From a virus, in IMG/VR virus record IMGVR_UViG_3300042691_013753, positions 1-30,330 of that record: DNA of 30,330 nucleotides; one strand, written 5' to 3'. The stretch's first letter is position 1. Every line of letters begins with the position of its first letter. The notes under the pieces were generated by a model. That model saw only the letters and a list, made by a program, of their open reading frames with translations. It had not been told where the DNA came from and did not search any database. The position numbers and the translations under genes are program-made. Positions 16,249 through 21,884 of the stretch are shown piece after piece.

Positions 16249-16280
16249 AAAGAACCAGGTCAATGACAACCTGGTTCTTT
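16249..16280 (-). terminator. Strong intrinsic terminator after the replication-initiator gene
   Basis: AAAGAACCAGGT and ACCTGGTTCTTT form a perfect 12-bp stem with an 8-nt loop. On the minus strand the stem runs into TTTTTATTT. It separates the initiator transcript from the endonuclease/virion operon. The symmetry would also allow weaker termination on the plus strand. Confidence 0.85.
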
Positions 16281-16289
16281 AGCATATAT

Positions 16290-16377
16290 CTAAAAGTAGA
16301 TGAGCACTGAATATAAAATAGCATAAACAATTCAGTATTGATTAAGCTCATCTGATTATATAACATACTACTTTTAG
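16290..16377. repeat. Three-tier nested inverted repeat downstream of the initiator gene
   Basis: Three inverted pairs share one axis: CTAAAAGTAG (16290-16299) with CTACTTTTAG (16368-16377); AGATGAGC (16298-16305) with GCTCATCT (16346-16353); ACTGAAT (16306-16312) with ATTCAGT (16330-16336). The left arms are contiguous. The right arms are separated by 9 and 14 nt, giving a long stem with one-sided bulges and a 17-nt loop. It lies between the initiator stop (16389) and the terminator. It could be an RNA 3' element or, by analogy with lambda, the palindrome beside the origin. Confidence 0.75.
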
Positions 16378-16388
16378 TTTGTCATTAA

Positions 16389-16961
16389 TTAATACTTTGA
16401 TGATTTAATAGAATTAATTAAATAACTATATTCTTCATCTGATATAGTATTAGTAATAATATCAGTATAAACATAACTAGTACTAGTACTGTTTATTTCT
16501 TCATTATTTATTTCTATATTATTTACTTCTTCAGTATTTATTTCTATAGTGTTTATTACATGGGGGTTATCCGTTTTCGGTTGGTCCGTTTTCGGTTTAT
16601 CCGTTTTCGGACTGTCCGTTTTCGGAATATCCGTAAATGGACTGATTGTTAATCTAACATCGGATACAATATAATCAACTCTAACAAACTTACCTTTTTC
16701 ATCTCTTACTTTCAGTTGTGTAACATAACCTCTTTCAACTAATTCATTAAAAGCAGTTATAGTACCATCTCTACCATCCTTACTGAATTGATGTAATGCA
16801 GTTTTAAGAACTACCCATTCATCAGGTAGAGAAATGATGCAAGCAAGTAATCCTTTTGCTTTCCAACTTAAACTTTTATCTCTCAACATATCGTTAGATA
16901 ATTGAGTAAAGTTTTGAGAGTGTTTAACTCTGATAATTTTTGATGTGTTATTAAACTTCAT
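16389..16961 (-). CDS. Replication initiator-like protein with internal origin
   Basis: 190 residues. The N-terminal 90 form a winged-helix domain of the phage replication-organiser type (SWKAKGLLACIISLPDEWVV, then DGTITAFNELVERGYVTQ). A repeated linker follows, PKTD(S/K/Q/N) four times at about 114-133, then an Asn/Glu/Ile-rich repeated stretch and a short C-terminal helix (SDEEYSYLINSIKSS). The linker DNA is a set of 15-bp repeats, and the following DNA is very A+T-rich. The design matches lambda O, where the N-terminus binds iterons inside its own gene. It probably recruits the helicase or the AAA+ protein (17682-18584). A structured leader lies directly upstream of its ATG. Confidence 0.65.
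   Translation of the reverse strand: MKFNNTSKIIRVKHSQNFTQLSNDMLRDKSLSWKAKGLLACIISLPDEWVVLKTALHQFSKDGRDGTITAFNELVERGYVTQLKVRDEKGKFVRVDYIVSDVRLTISPFTDIPKTDSPKTDKPKTDQPKTDNPHVINTIEINTEEVNNIEINNEEINSTSTSYVYTDIITNTISDEEYSYLINSIKSSKY
16492..16566. repeat. Five A+T-rich 15-mers (candidate DNA-unwinding element)
   Basis: Units beginning TTTATTTCT or variants start at 16492, 16507, 16522, 16537 and 16552, an exact 15-bp period. They encode the (N)(N/T)(I/E)E(I/V) repeats of the initiator. They lie next to the iterons in the downstream direction of the gene, as the A+T-rich region does in the lambda origin. Confidence 0.75.
16571..16645. repeat. Five 15-bp iterons, candidate replication origin
   Basis: CCGTTTTCGG occurs at 16571, 16586, 16601 and 16616, and a degenerate CCGTAAATGG at 16631, an exact 15-bp period. 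Each unit has CCG/CGG dyad ends. The G+C-rich units stand out from their surroundings. They encode the PKTD linker of the initiator. A set of iterons within an initiator gene beside A+T-rich DNA is the classical arrangement of a theta origin. Confidence 0.75.
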
Positions 16962-16972
16962 AATATGTGCAT

Positions 16973-17022
16973 AAAAAAACCCATCAAAACTGGCAGTGAG
17001 ATTACCAGTTTATCAGGGTTTT
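16973..17022 (-). promoter_or_regulatory. Terminator-like hairpin in the initiator leader (hairpin 2)
   Basis: AAAACCC pairs with GGGTTTT and AAACTGG pairs with CCAGTTT. They are separated by TGAT opposite TGAT (minus strand), which can stack as U-U, G-A, A-G, U-U. The loop is 11 nt. On the minus strand the stem ends in seven T's 12 nt before the initiator ATG, so it looks like an attenuator. Its loop holds ATCTCAC (minus strand), complementary to the loop of the hairpin at 17051-17069. Confidence 0.75.
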
Positions 17023-17050
17023 AGTTTGGAATTGCTTCCGATTTCTTTTA

Positions 17051-17076
17051 CACAATATCTCACATTGTGGTTTTTT
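17051..17076 (+). promoter_or_regulatory. Second leader hairpin with complementary loop; plus-strand terminator-like (hairpin 1)
   Basis: CACAAT and ATTGTG flank the 7-nt loop ATCTCAC (plus strand). On the plus strand GTTTTTT follows, so it could terminate a rightward RNA. On the minus strand it is the first hairpin of the initiator leader, with loop GTGAGAT. All seven loop bases can pair with the loop of hairpin 2. Confidence 0.6.
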
Positions 17077-17090
17077 CTGAATGATGTATG

Positions 17091-17119
17091 AATATACTAT
17101 AAGTTTTTTAAATTACCAA
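17091..17119 (-). promoter_or_regulatory. Predicted promoter for the initiator gene
   Basis: On the minus strand TTGGTA (17119-17114), a 17-nt spacer ending TAG, and TATATT (17096-17091). Transcription from here would give a leader of about 120 nt carrying both hairpins. The -10 context TAGTATATT is the same as in the promoter at 16206-16234. Confidence 0.5.
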
Positions 17120-17207
17120 GTTCTTCAGTAATTATTTTTCATAGTACACTCACTACTTCAATAAATATACAACCTCTTGTCCAAACGAAAAGAAAAACTA
17201 CAATTAT

Positions 17208-17237
17208 TTTGACAACTTGTGTCAAACTTTATAAAAT
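17208..17237 (+). promoter_or_regulatory. Predicted promoter and overlapping operator for the plus-strand operon
   Basis: TTGACA (17209-17214), a 17-nt spacer and TAAAAT (17232-17237). A palindrome TTTGACA-ACTTG-TGTCAAA (17208-17226) covers the -35 box, as an operator would. A Bacteroidota-type -7 motif TATGTTTG occurs further down at 17277-17284 but lacks a correctly spaced TTTG. The rest of 17120-17324 shows no gene. Confidence 0.6.
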
Positions 17238-17324
17238 ATATTTTAGAAAACATTAGGAATTTTGCCGAATTCTTCGTATGTTTGTAGGGTAATGAGAGAT
17301 GAACAACCCCTAACCCCTAAAATT

Positions 17325-17441
17325 ATGACTGACAAAGAATTGCAAGACCTGTACGCATCCATCCAAAAAGGATACGATGAACTAATGGAACGAAACAGAC
17401 AAACACTCGAGTGGATGAAGAGTGTTGGACTTACTAAATAA
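17325..17441 (+). CDS. Tiny first protein of the early operon
   Basis: A 38-residue ORF, MTDKELQDLYASIQKGYDEL followed by MERNRQTLEWMKSVGLTK. It is a single charged amphipathic helix or helical hairpin. It is preceded by the shared CCCTAAAA leader, which supports real translation, and is the first gene after the predicted promoter. Function unknown. Confidence 0.6.
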   Translation: MTDKELQDLYASIQKGYDELMERNRQTLEWMKSVGLTK

Positions 17442-17465
17442 ATTAAACCCTAAAACAAAAAAGTT

Positions 17466-17663
17466 ATGAACGATACTCAAAAACAAATTATCAGACAATC
17501 ATCTCTTAAATCCGCAGTAGAGTGGGTTAACGGACAGGATAGGAAGTATACCTTATCAGAACTGATTGGTATTACTATGGGTTTTGAATCATATTGCATT
17601 GATGGTTCATTTGAACTTCTACAGAGAGTAGATAAGAAATTAAGAAAAGAAACGAATAAATAA
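17466..17663 (+). CDS. Small early protein of unknown function
   Basis: 65 residues (MNDTQKQIIRQSSLKSAVEW, later YTLSELIGITMGFESYCIDG). It is mostly helical and resembles small proteins found beside replication genes in other Bacteroidota phages. It is separated by 24 nt from the previous gene and 18 nt from the ATPase gene, each gap carrying the shared leader. A role with the ATPase in replication is inferred from position only. Confidence 0.6.
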   Translation: MNDTQKQIIRQSSLKSAVEWVNGQDRKYTLSELIGITMGFESYCIDGSFELLQRVDKKLRKETNK

Positions 17664-17681
17664 TTAAACCCCTAAAACAAA

Positions 17682-18584
17682 ATGCAAACACTTAACAACA
17701 AACAAACAAGAGCACTTGAAGATGGTTCAATGTTAATGAAATACTTTGATACAGAAGTTAAATTAGCATGTAGTGGAAATTATGACCGCTTGATTAAAAA
17801 ACATTGGGCATTTACTTCTATGCCAGGTATTACTAAAACAACTAGGATTGTATCAATCTTAACTAAATCAGGTATAAATCATCATATGATTACTGGTAAA
17901 AAGTCTATGAGAGATTTTTTATATCAATTATGTTTTTTAGTAGACCAATATAAACCAAGTAAAGAAAATCCATTATTAATTTTTATTGATGATTGTGAGT
18001 TTTTATTTGCAGATAATGAAAATATGAATGTGTTTAAAGTAATGATTGGTACACAACAAACAGCAACATGGTCAAATAATGCAGCATTAGAGGGTATAAA
18101 AAAATTACCAGTTCCAATGCAAAAATCAATTCTTAAGCATAGATTAAAAAGTTCCGAGGGATTTGAATTTTCTACGAAGAATGTTCATTTTATTATTGCA
18201 TCAAATATAAAATTCCCAACAGAAGATGAGGCAGCAAGAAAACAACAAACTAATCCAGGTCCAACCGCAGAACGATTAGTATCAAAAGCAGCAATTGGAG
18301 ATAGAATGAATACCTACCACATTGATTTTAACTCTTGGGAAGAACAATGGGGATTTGTTGCAAACGAGATTTTAGAGAACCCAAATTTTGCTAATGGTGA
18401 ATTTAAATTTAGTAAAGAAGAAAGAGAACAAATGATTAAATTTACTTGGGATAATTTTAGTGACCTTAAAAGTAAATCATTTAGATGTTATGAAGGTTTA
18501 GCTCAAGATATGTTGAGGTATCCTAATAATTATTTGGATAAATGGAATTCTTCTGCACACTTAAACATTTCATATAGAAAGTAA
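17682..18584 (+). CDS. AAA+ ATPase, probable replication factor
   Basis: 300 residues. A P-loop-like TSMPGITKTT (about 45-54) is followed by a Walker B LLIFIDDCE (98-106), a sensor-1 HFIIASN (N175) and a likely arginine finger GDRMN (R208). The P-loop departs from GxxGxGK(T/S): the usual small residues are replaced by Ser and Thr, but the lysine and hydroxyl residues are kept. The C-terminal part (FKFSKEEREQMIKFTWDNF) is helical. In an early operon next to an origin it is best read as a helicase loader or replicative ATPase. It does not resemble DnaB or terminase. The stop is one base from the next ATG. Confidence 0.7.
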   Translation: MQTLNNKQTRALEDGSMLMKYFDTEVKLACSGNYDRLIKKHWAFTSMPGITKTTRIVSILTKSGINHHMITGKKSMRDFLYQLCFLVDQYKPSKENPLLIFIDDCEFLFADNENMNVFKVMIGTQQTATWSNNAALEGIKKLPVPMQKSILKHRLKSSEGFEFSTKNVHFIIASNIKFPTEDEAARKQQTNPGPTAERLVSKAAIGDRMNTYHIDFNSWEEQWGFVANEILENPNFANGEFKFSKEEREQMIKFTWDNFSDLKSKSFRCYEGLAQDMLRYPNNYLDKWNSSAHLNISYRK

Positions 18585-18585
18585 T

Positions 18586-19053
18586 ATGACAAAGAAAGAG
18601 ATAGAACGGATTATAAAAGAAGCAGATGAGAAATTGGGTAATTATACGGATGCTCAATTAATGAGCCATCTAACTATTTCTAAAAATAGGAGACCTATGA
18701 ATGAAGAAAGAAAGAAAATTGCTTCTGATAATGGTAAAGTACTTTATGAAAATAAAAAAGGTATATTTGCTCTATCAAAAGAAGAAAATTTAAAAAATTG
18801 TTTATTAGGTTCATTAGCTCAACCATTAGAAGCCAAATCTCGTGGTGGGAAAAATGCTGGTAAATTAAGAAAAGATAAAGGAAAACCAATTTTAATGATT
18901 GATAAAAATAGTAATGAAATTATAAAAGAATTTATTACAATAATTGCAGCTGCTACCTTTTTAAATAAAAGAGAAAATAAGATACACGATGTTTTAGGTA
19001 AAAGAAGAAAATCAGCTTATGGTTTTATTTGGAAATATAAAGATATAATATAA
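18586..19053 (+). CDS. NUMOD-type DNA-binding protein lacking a nuclease domain
   Basis: 155 residues. The C-terminal 55 (GKPILMIDKNSNEIIKEF onward, ending YGFIWKYKD) match the NUMOD1-type module that gives homing endonucleases their DNA specificity. The middle (NEERKKIASDNGKVLYENKK and GGKNAGKL) resembles the other NUMOD-like segments of such enzymes. No HNH or GIY-YIG catalytic motif is visible, so it is either a remnant of a homing endonuclease or a repurposed DNA-binding protein. The gene is A+T-rich and starts one base after the ATPase stop. Confidence 0.65.
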   Translation: MTKKEIERIIKEADEKLGNYTDAQLMSHLTISKNRRPMNEERKKIASDNGKVLYENKKGIFALSKEENLKNCLLGSLAQPLEAKSRGGKNAGKLRKDKGKPILMIDKNSNEIIKEFITIIAAATFLNKRENKIHDVLGKRRKSAYGFIWKYKDII

Positions 19054-19077
19054 TTTGTTTTTCTCATAACTAAAAAA

Positions 19078-19107
19078 GGTAGCTGTTTTACGGCTACCCT
19101 TTTTTTC
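19078..19107. terminator. Bidirectional terminator between converging operons
   Basis: GGTAGCTG and CGGCTACC form an 8-bp stem (one T-G pair) around TTTTA, with six A's before and eight T's after. It ends the plus-strand operon and the leftward structural operon, whose last gene stops at 19110. Confidence 0.85.
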
Positions 19108-19109
19108 AT

Positions 19110-19235
19110 CTATCCCTGACCTCTATATTTCTTTGGTTTTTCCTCATACTTTGAGTATGATTTTTTAGCTACTCCTGTCTTTTTCTTTCCAAAGGATATT
19201 TTATTATTCCCTTTAGAGTCCTTTGTTTTTGCCAT
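19110..19235 (-). CDS. Basic microprotein (GVAKKSYSKY type)
   Basis: A 41-codon ORF, MAKTKDSKGNNKISFGKKKT then GVAKKSYSKYEEKPKKYRGQ. The ending GxxKKSYSKY..KPKxYRGQG is a recurrent small-protein signature in Bacteroidota phages. It is strongly basic and likely binds nucleic acid or an acidic partner. It overlaps the previous gene by 23 nt and ends just before the terminator. Confidence 0.65.
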   Translation of the reverse strand: MAKTKDSKGNNKISFGKKKTGVAKKSYSKYEEKPKKYRGQG

Positions 19236-19494
19236 TTTCCATTAAGTATTTTATCTCTACTCTTAAAGTTGATACTTCTTCTACTAACTTTAGTATTTGT
19301 TCTCTCATAATTTCTTTCTCTTCAGAACTCTTTTGTAATAATGCTTCTAATTTAGCAATTCTAGTTCTGCAATCATTACGCATGAAGTTTTCTGATTCCT
19401 CTCTTTTCTGTGCTCTTTTCTCATAGTATCTCCAAGCACCTGTGCCTGTTAATACGGTTAGAGCAGTGATTATTACTGAATAGATATTTTCCAT
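19213..19494 (-). CDS. Membrane-anchored coiled-coil protein (holin-like)
   Basis: 93 residues. One N-terminal transmembrane segment (IYSVIITALTVLTGTGAW) is followed by basic residues and a long coiled coil (RIAKLEALLQKSSEEKEIM onward, ending EIKYLMENGKNK). This layout is common for proteins annotated as holins or lysis-associated factors in Bacteroidota phages. Other possibilities are a spanin-like or tail-associated membrane protein. No endolysin is next to it. It starts one base after the preceding stop (TAATATG). Confidence 0.55.
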   Translation of the reverse strand: MENIYSVIITALTVLTGTGAWRYYEKRAQKREESENFMRNDCRTRIAKLEALLQKSSEEKEIMREQILKLVEEVSTLRVEIKYLMENGKNKGL

Positions 19495-19495
19495 A

Positions 19496-19906
19496 TTATT
19501 CTACAATTGGTCCTCCATCTACATGAGCAAAACAACTACGATTAGCATTGCATTTAAATTTGTATATTTCACAATATCCTAAATCACCTGCTTCAATTAC
19601 ATCCCATGCATTAGAGGTTGGTTCTCCACCACTAATACCTTCTGCAATACAATCTAATACTCTTTTAGTTATATTAAATGCTGCACAATTTCCACAAATC
19701 TCACCTTTAGCTTCTTCAACAGGTACATCCCATTTTTCTGCAATTTTATCCCAATAATCACCTGGATTCTTTATATCTAACGGACCGTACATTGCATTAT
19801 CAATTGCGTATTGACGGTTTTCTAAATTTAAATTGATATTCTGCGTAGCAGGAGGACAACCTAATGTTTGAAATTTGATGATATTTTTATATACTTTGTT
19901 TTCCAT
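19496..19906 (-). CDS. Cysteine-rich protein, probable metal or iron-sulfur binding
   Basis: 136 residues from the ATG at 19906. The open frame extends 15 nt further only to a TTG, which I reject. The segments ENRQYAIDNAMYGPLDI, EICGNCAAFNITKRVLDC and AGDLGYCEIYKFKCNANRSC match a family in T4-like and other phages whose members end in a GGPI phrase. Cysteines are at 17, 71, 74, 86, 112, 119 and 125. Six form a regular set that could hold an iron-sulfur or zinc site. It lies among the last genes of the structural operon. Function is not established. Confidence 0.7.
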   Translation of the reverse strand: MENKVYKNIIKFQTLGCPPATQNINLNLENRQYAIDNAMYGPLDIKNPGDYWDKIAEKWDVPVEEAKGEICGNCAAFNITKRVLDCIAEGISGGEPTSNAWDVIEAGDLGYCEIYKFKCNANRSCFAHVDGGPIVE

Positions 19907-19907
19907 A

Positions 19908-20252
19908 TTATTCTTCTTCAATAGGTCCTCGACAATCTGGCACCTCTACTCCATCAACTATCTTTGTACCAATTTGAATATAATTTTCCCAGCACGGTTC
20001 TTCGAACTCATAAGAACCATCAGGTAGAATCTCTCCTAAATTAAGATTGATTCCTCTGAAATCTGTATCGTAAGCTACTTTAGCCATTACTTTAGATGTA
20101 GTATCTTTTATCTTACTCATCTTATCTTTTCTCCAATAGGAGTAACAAATAGCTGCTGAAACATCTTGCTCTTTACCTGATGCTACTTCTTCACCTATAC
20201 AACGAGATATGAACTCTTCTTCTTTTTCTCCTGGTCTTATATTGATTGGCAT
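19908..20252 (-). CDS. Small virion-associated protein with two recurrent phage motifs
   Basis: 114 residues. The N-terminal 40 (MPINIRPGEKEEEFISRCI, then AAICYSYWRKDKM) match a domain often found at the start of capsid-protease-region proteins of Bacteroidota phages. The C-terminus has CWENYIQIGTKIVDGVEVPD followed by C, another recurrent motif with two cysteines. The two appear as separable modules joined by a linker. It is one base away from the cysteine-rich gene and 7 nt from the preceding large gene. Confidence 0.6.
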   Translation of the reverse strand: MPINIRPGEKEEEFISRCIGEEVASGKEQDVSAAICYSYWRKDKMSKIKDTTSKVMAKVAYDTDFRGINLNLGEILPDGSYEFEEPCWENYIQIGTKIVDGVEVPDCRGPIEEE

Positions 20253-20259
20253 ATCTTAT

Positions 20260-21594
20260 TTATTTTGATGGTGTTGTATCGTAAATACAATTGTATTGTG
20301 ATTGTAATGCAGTACTACCTTGTGTTAATCCAAATCCTCTAATAATACCTTCACCAGTTATTGTTAAAGTATATCCTAAATTCGGAGGTCCATCTGTCCA
20401 AGATGGTGGATTTGTTGCTATATTACTACCACTTACATATAATGATACTTCTCTTGAACTAATTTGAAATGTACCTAATCCAAACCCAACTAATGAATTT
20501 TTAGTAGTTGCTGCACCTAAACCATAGTTAAATAGACTTAAACTACCTGTATTTAAGTATCTAACATTCATTGACCACGGATGGTCAGAATCATCTTTAC
20601 CAACTCCACTTAATGTAAATGAACCTGTTACTATTGATGTATATACCTGTGAGTATGAACCACTACCAATATCCAATATCATAGAACCACTAAATTGGAT
20701 TGCATTAAATCTACAATCACCACTTACTACATTTGTTTTAGTAGCAGTTGATGCTCCAACTAATGTTGCGTATGGGTATTGAGATGATGTATCTGCAACG
20801 CCATATTGGTTTGCGTGATACCATCTACCTGTTGTTTGGTCATACGAATTTACAGTATATCCTAAATCCGCATAGTTAGATGCAGTACAACTATTCTCTG
20901 GTCTATGTGAAATAGATGCAGTTACATCGTAGAATAGATGTGGAGTTACTTTCCAACTATCTAAAAATATACTACCTGATTGTAAACAAGATGATGTAGT
21001 AAACGATTCACCACTACCTGTTACAGTTAAACTCATTGAAGTCGAACCTGTTAAAGGAAATTCAGTTGCAAACAAACTTGCAGTCATAAAAGATGCAGAA
21101 GGTATTTCCCAAAATGTTCCACTAACAGATGAAGATGCATTTACTAATGTAGTTGCATTTTGATTTAATCTAAATACACCATTTGCTCCACCTTGCTCTG
21201 TAAACTTATAATTTACAATACCATAAGGTACAAAAAATATCTCATTTGAATAATCAGATTGTTGCGGGTCAAATGGTTGGTCAACTGCAGAGCAAGATGT
21301 AAATAATCTATAATATGCTGATTGAGAAGGTTGTGGTACTAAATTAGTAGGAGAACAGTTTCCAGGATTAATAGTAGTCCATGTGGAACCACTATTTTGT
21401 GAAACCTGTATATACCCACCAATGCAACTTTTACAATTAACTAAATAAGTTCCAAATGTACCATCAATAGTTAATTGAGTTAAAGATGCAGTAGTTACAC
21501 TATTCAAAGTAGGAGTACAACATAGATTTGTAACACCTCTTTGAATATCTTTACCCAAACTTTGTTGCTGATTAGTATTTCTTAAATACAACAT
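20260..21594 (-). CDS. Large beta-rich tail or surface protein
   Basis: 444 residues, Ser/Thr/Gly-rich. The N-terminus (MLYLRNTNQQQSLGKDIQRG, with CC at about 25) is followed by a short domain with cysteine pairs (YLVNCKSCIGGYIQVS) and then several beta-sandwich-like segments, including SFTLSGVGKDDSDHPWSMN and EVSLYVSGSNIA. No coiled coil is evident. Composition and place among tail genes suggest an adsorption or decoration protein. The exact role cannot be inferred. Confidence 0.6.
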   Translation of the reverse strand: MLYLRNTNQQQSLGKDIQRGVTNLCCTPTLNSVTTASLTQLTIDGTFGTYLVNCKSCIGGYIQVSQNSGSTWTTINPGNCSPTNLVPQPSQSAYYRLFTSCSAVDQPFDPQQSDYSNEIFFVPYGIVNYKFTEQGGANGVFRLNQNATTLVNASSSVSGTFWEIPSASFMTASLFATEFPLTGSTSMSLTVTGSGESFTTSSCLQSGSIFLDSWKVTPHLFYDVTASISHRPENSCTASNYADLGYTVNSYDQTTGRWYHANQYGVADTSSQYPYATLVGASTATKTNVVSGDCRFNAIQFSGSMILDIGSGSYSQVYTSIVTGSFTLSGVGKDDSDHPWSMNVRYLNTGSLSLFNYGLGAATTKNSLVGFGLGTFQISSREVSLYVSGSNIATNPPSWTDGPPNLGYTLTITGEGIIRGFGLTQGSTALQSQYNCIYDTTPSK

Positions 21595-21605
21595 ATTTTT
21601 TTATT

Positions 21606-21863
21606 TTATTTTAATGCTATAATAGCACCTGCAGTTGTTGATGAAGATACGGCAGTGAATATACCAGGAATAAATCCTGATGCTGATACAAATGTTAATA
21701 CAGAACCATCTACGGTTTGTGCAATTAAATTACCTGTTTGTCCGATGTATAAACCACCAGCTACAAATGGTAATGCTCCAATTGGGTCAGAACCTGTAAC
21801 AGCTAATCCACCTGCGAATTGTCCATTTTCAATGTATCCTTTTTGATTTGAAATTGCGCTCAT
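21606..21863 (-). CDS. Small Gly/Ala-rich structural protein
   Basis: 85 residues (MSAISNQKGYIENGQFAGGL, then GALPFVAGGLYIGQTGNLIA). The composition, rich in Gly, Ala, Val and Thr with strand-forming periodicity, is like small capsid or tail decoration proteins. It is preceded by 21 nt of A+T-rich leader and followed by 11 nt before the next gene. No family recognised. Confidence 0.55.
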   Translation of the reverse strand: MSAISNQKGYIENGQFAGGLAVTGSDPIGALPFVAGGLYIGQTGNLIAQTVDGSVLTFVSASGFIPGIFTAVSSSTTAGAIIALK

Positions 21864-21884
21864 AATATATTTTTGTTAAATTGT

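Larger units (their letters stand above)
17306..17681 (+). repeat. Recurrent CCCTAAAA leader before each early gene
   Basis: ACCCCTAACCCCTAAAATT (17306-17324), AAACCCTAAAACAAAA (from 17445) and AAACCCCTAAAACAAA (17666-17681) stand directly before the first three plus-strand start codons. No gene on the minus strand has this leader. It may serve as an A-rich ribosome entry site or a binding site for a translational regulator. Confidence 0.7.

Noticed and set aside
16471-16645. CRISPR-like array
   Set aside because: The 15-bp periodicity is continuous tandem repetition without unique spacers and is translated as a repeated linker.
17277-17284. TATGTTTG as a Bacteroidota promoter -7 box
   Set aside because: The motif is right but no TTTG lies 19-23 nt upstream; the TTGACA/TAAAAT pair at 17209-17237 is the better candidate.
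18695-18889. Minus-strand 64-codon hydrophobic ORF
   Set aside because: It is antisense to the intact NUMOD gene; its Leu/Phe/Tyr richness is what the complement of an A-rich Lys/Asn gene gives.
19907-19921. Upstream TTG start for the cysteine-rich protein
   Set aside because: It adds five lysine/asparagine residues inside the previous gene; the ATG at 19906 directly after that gene's stop matches other junctions.
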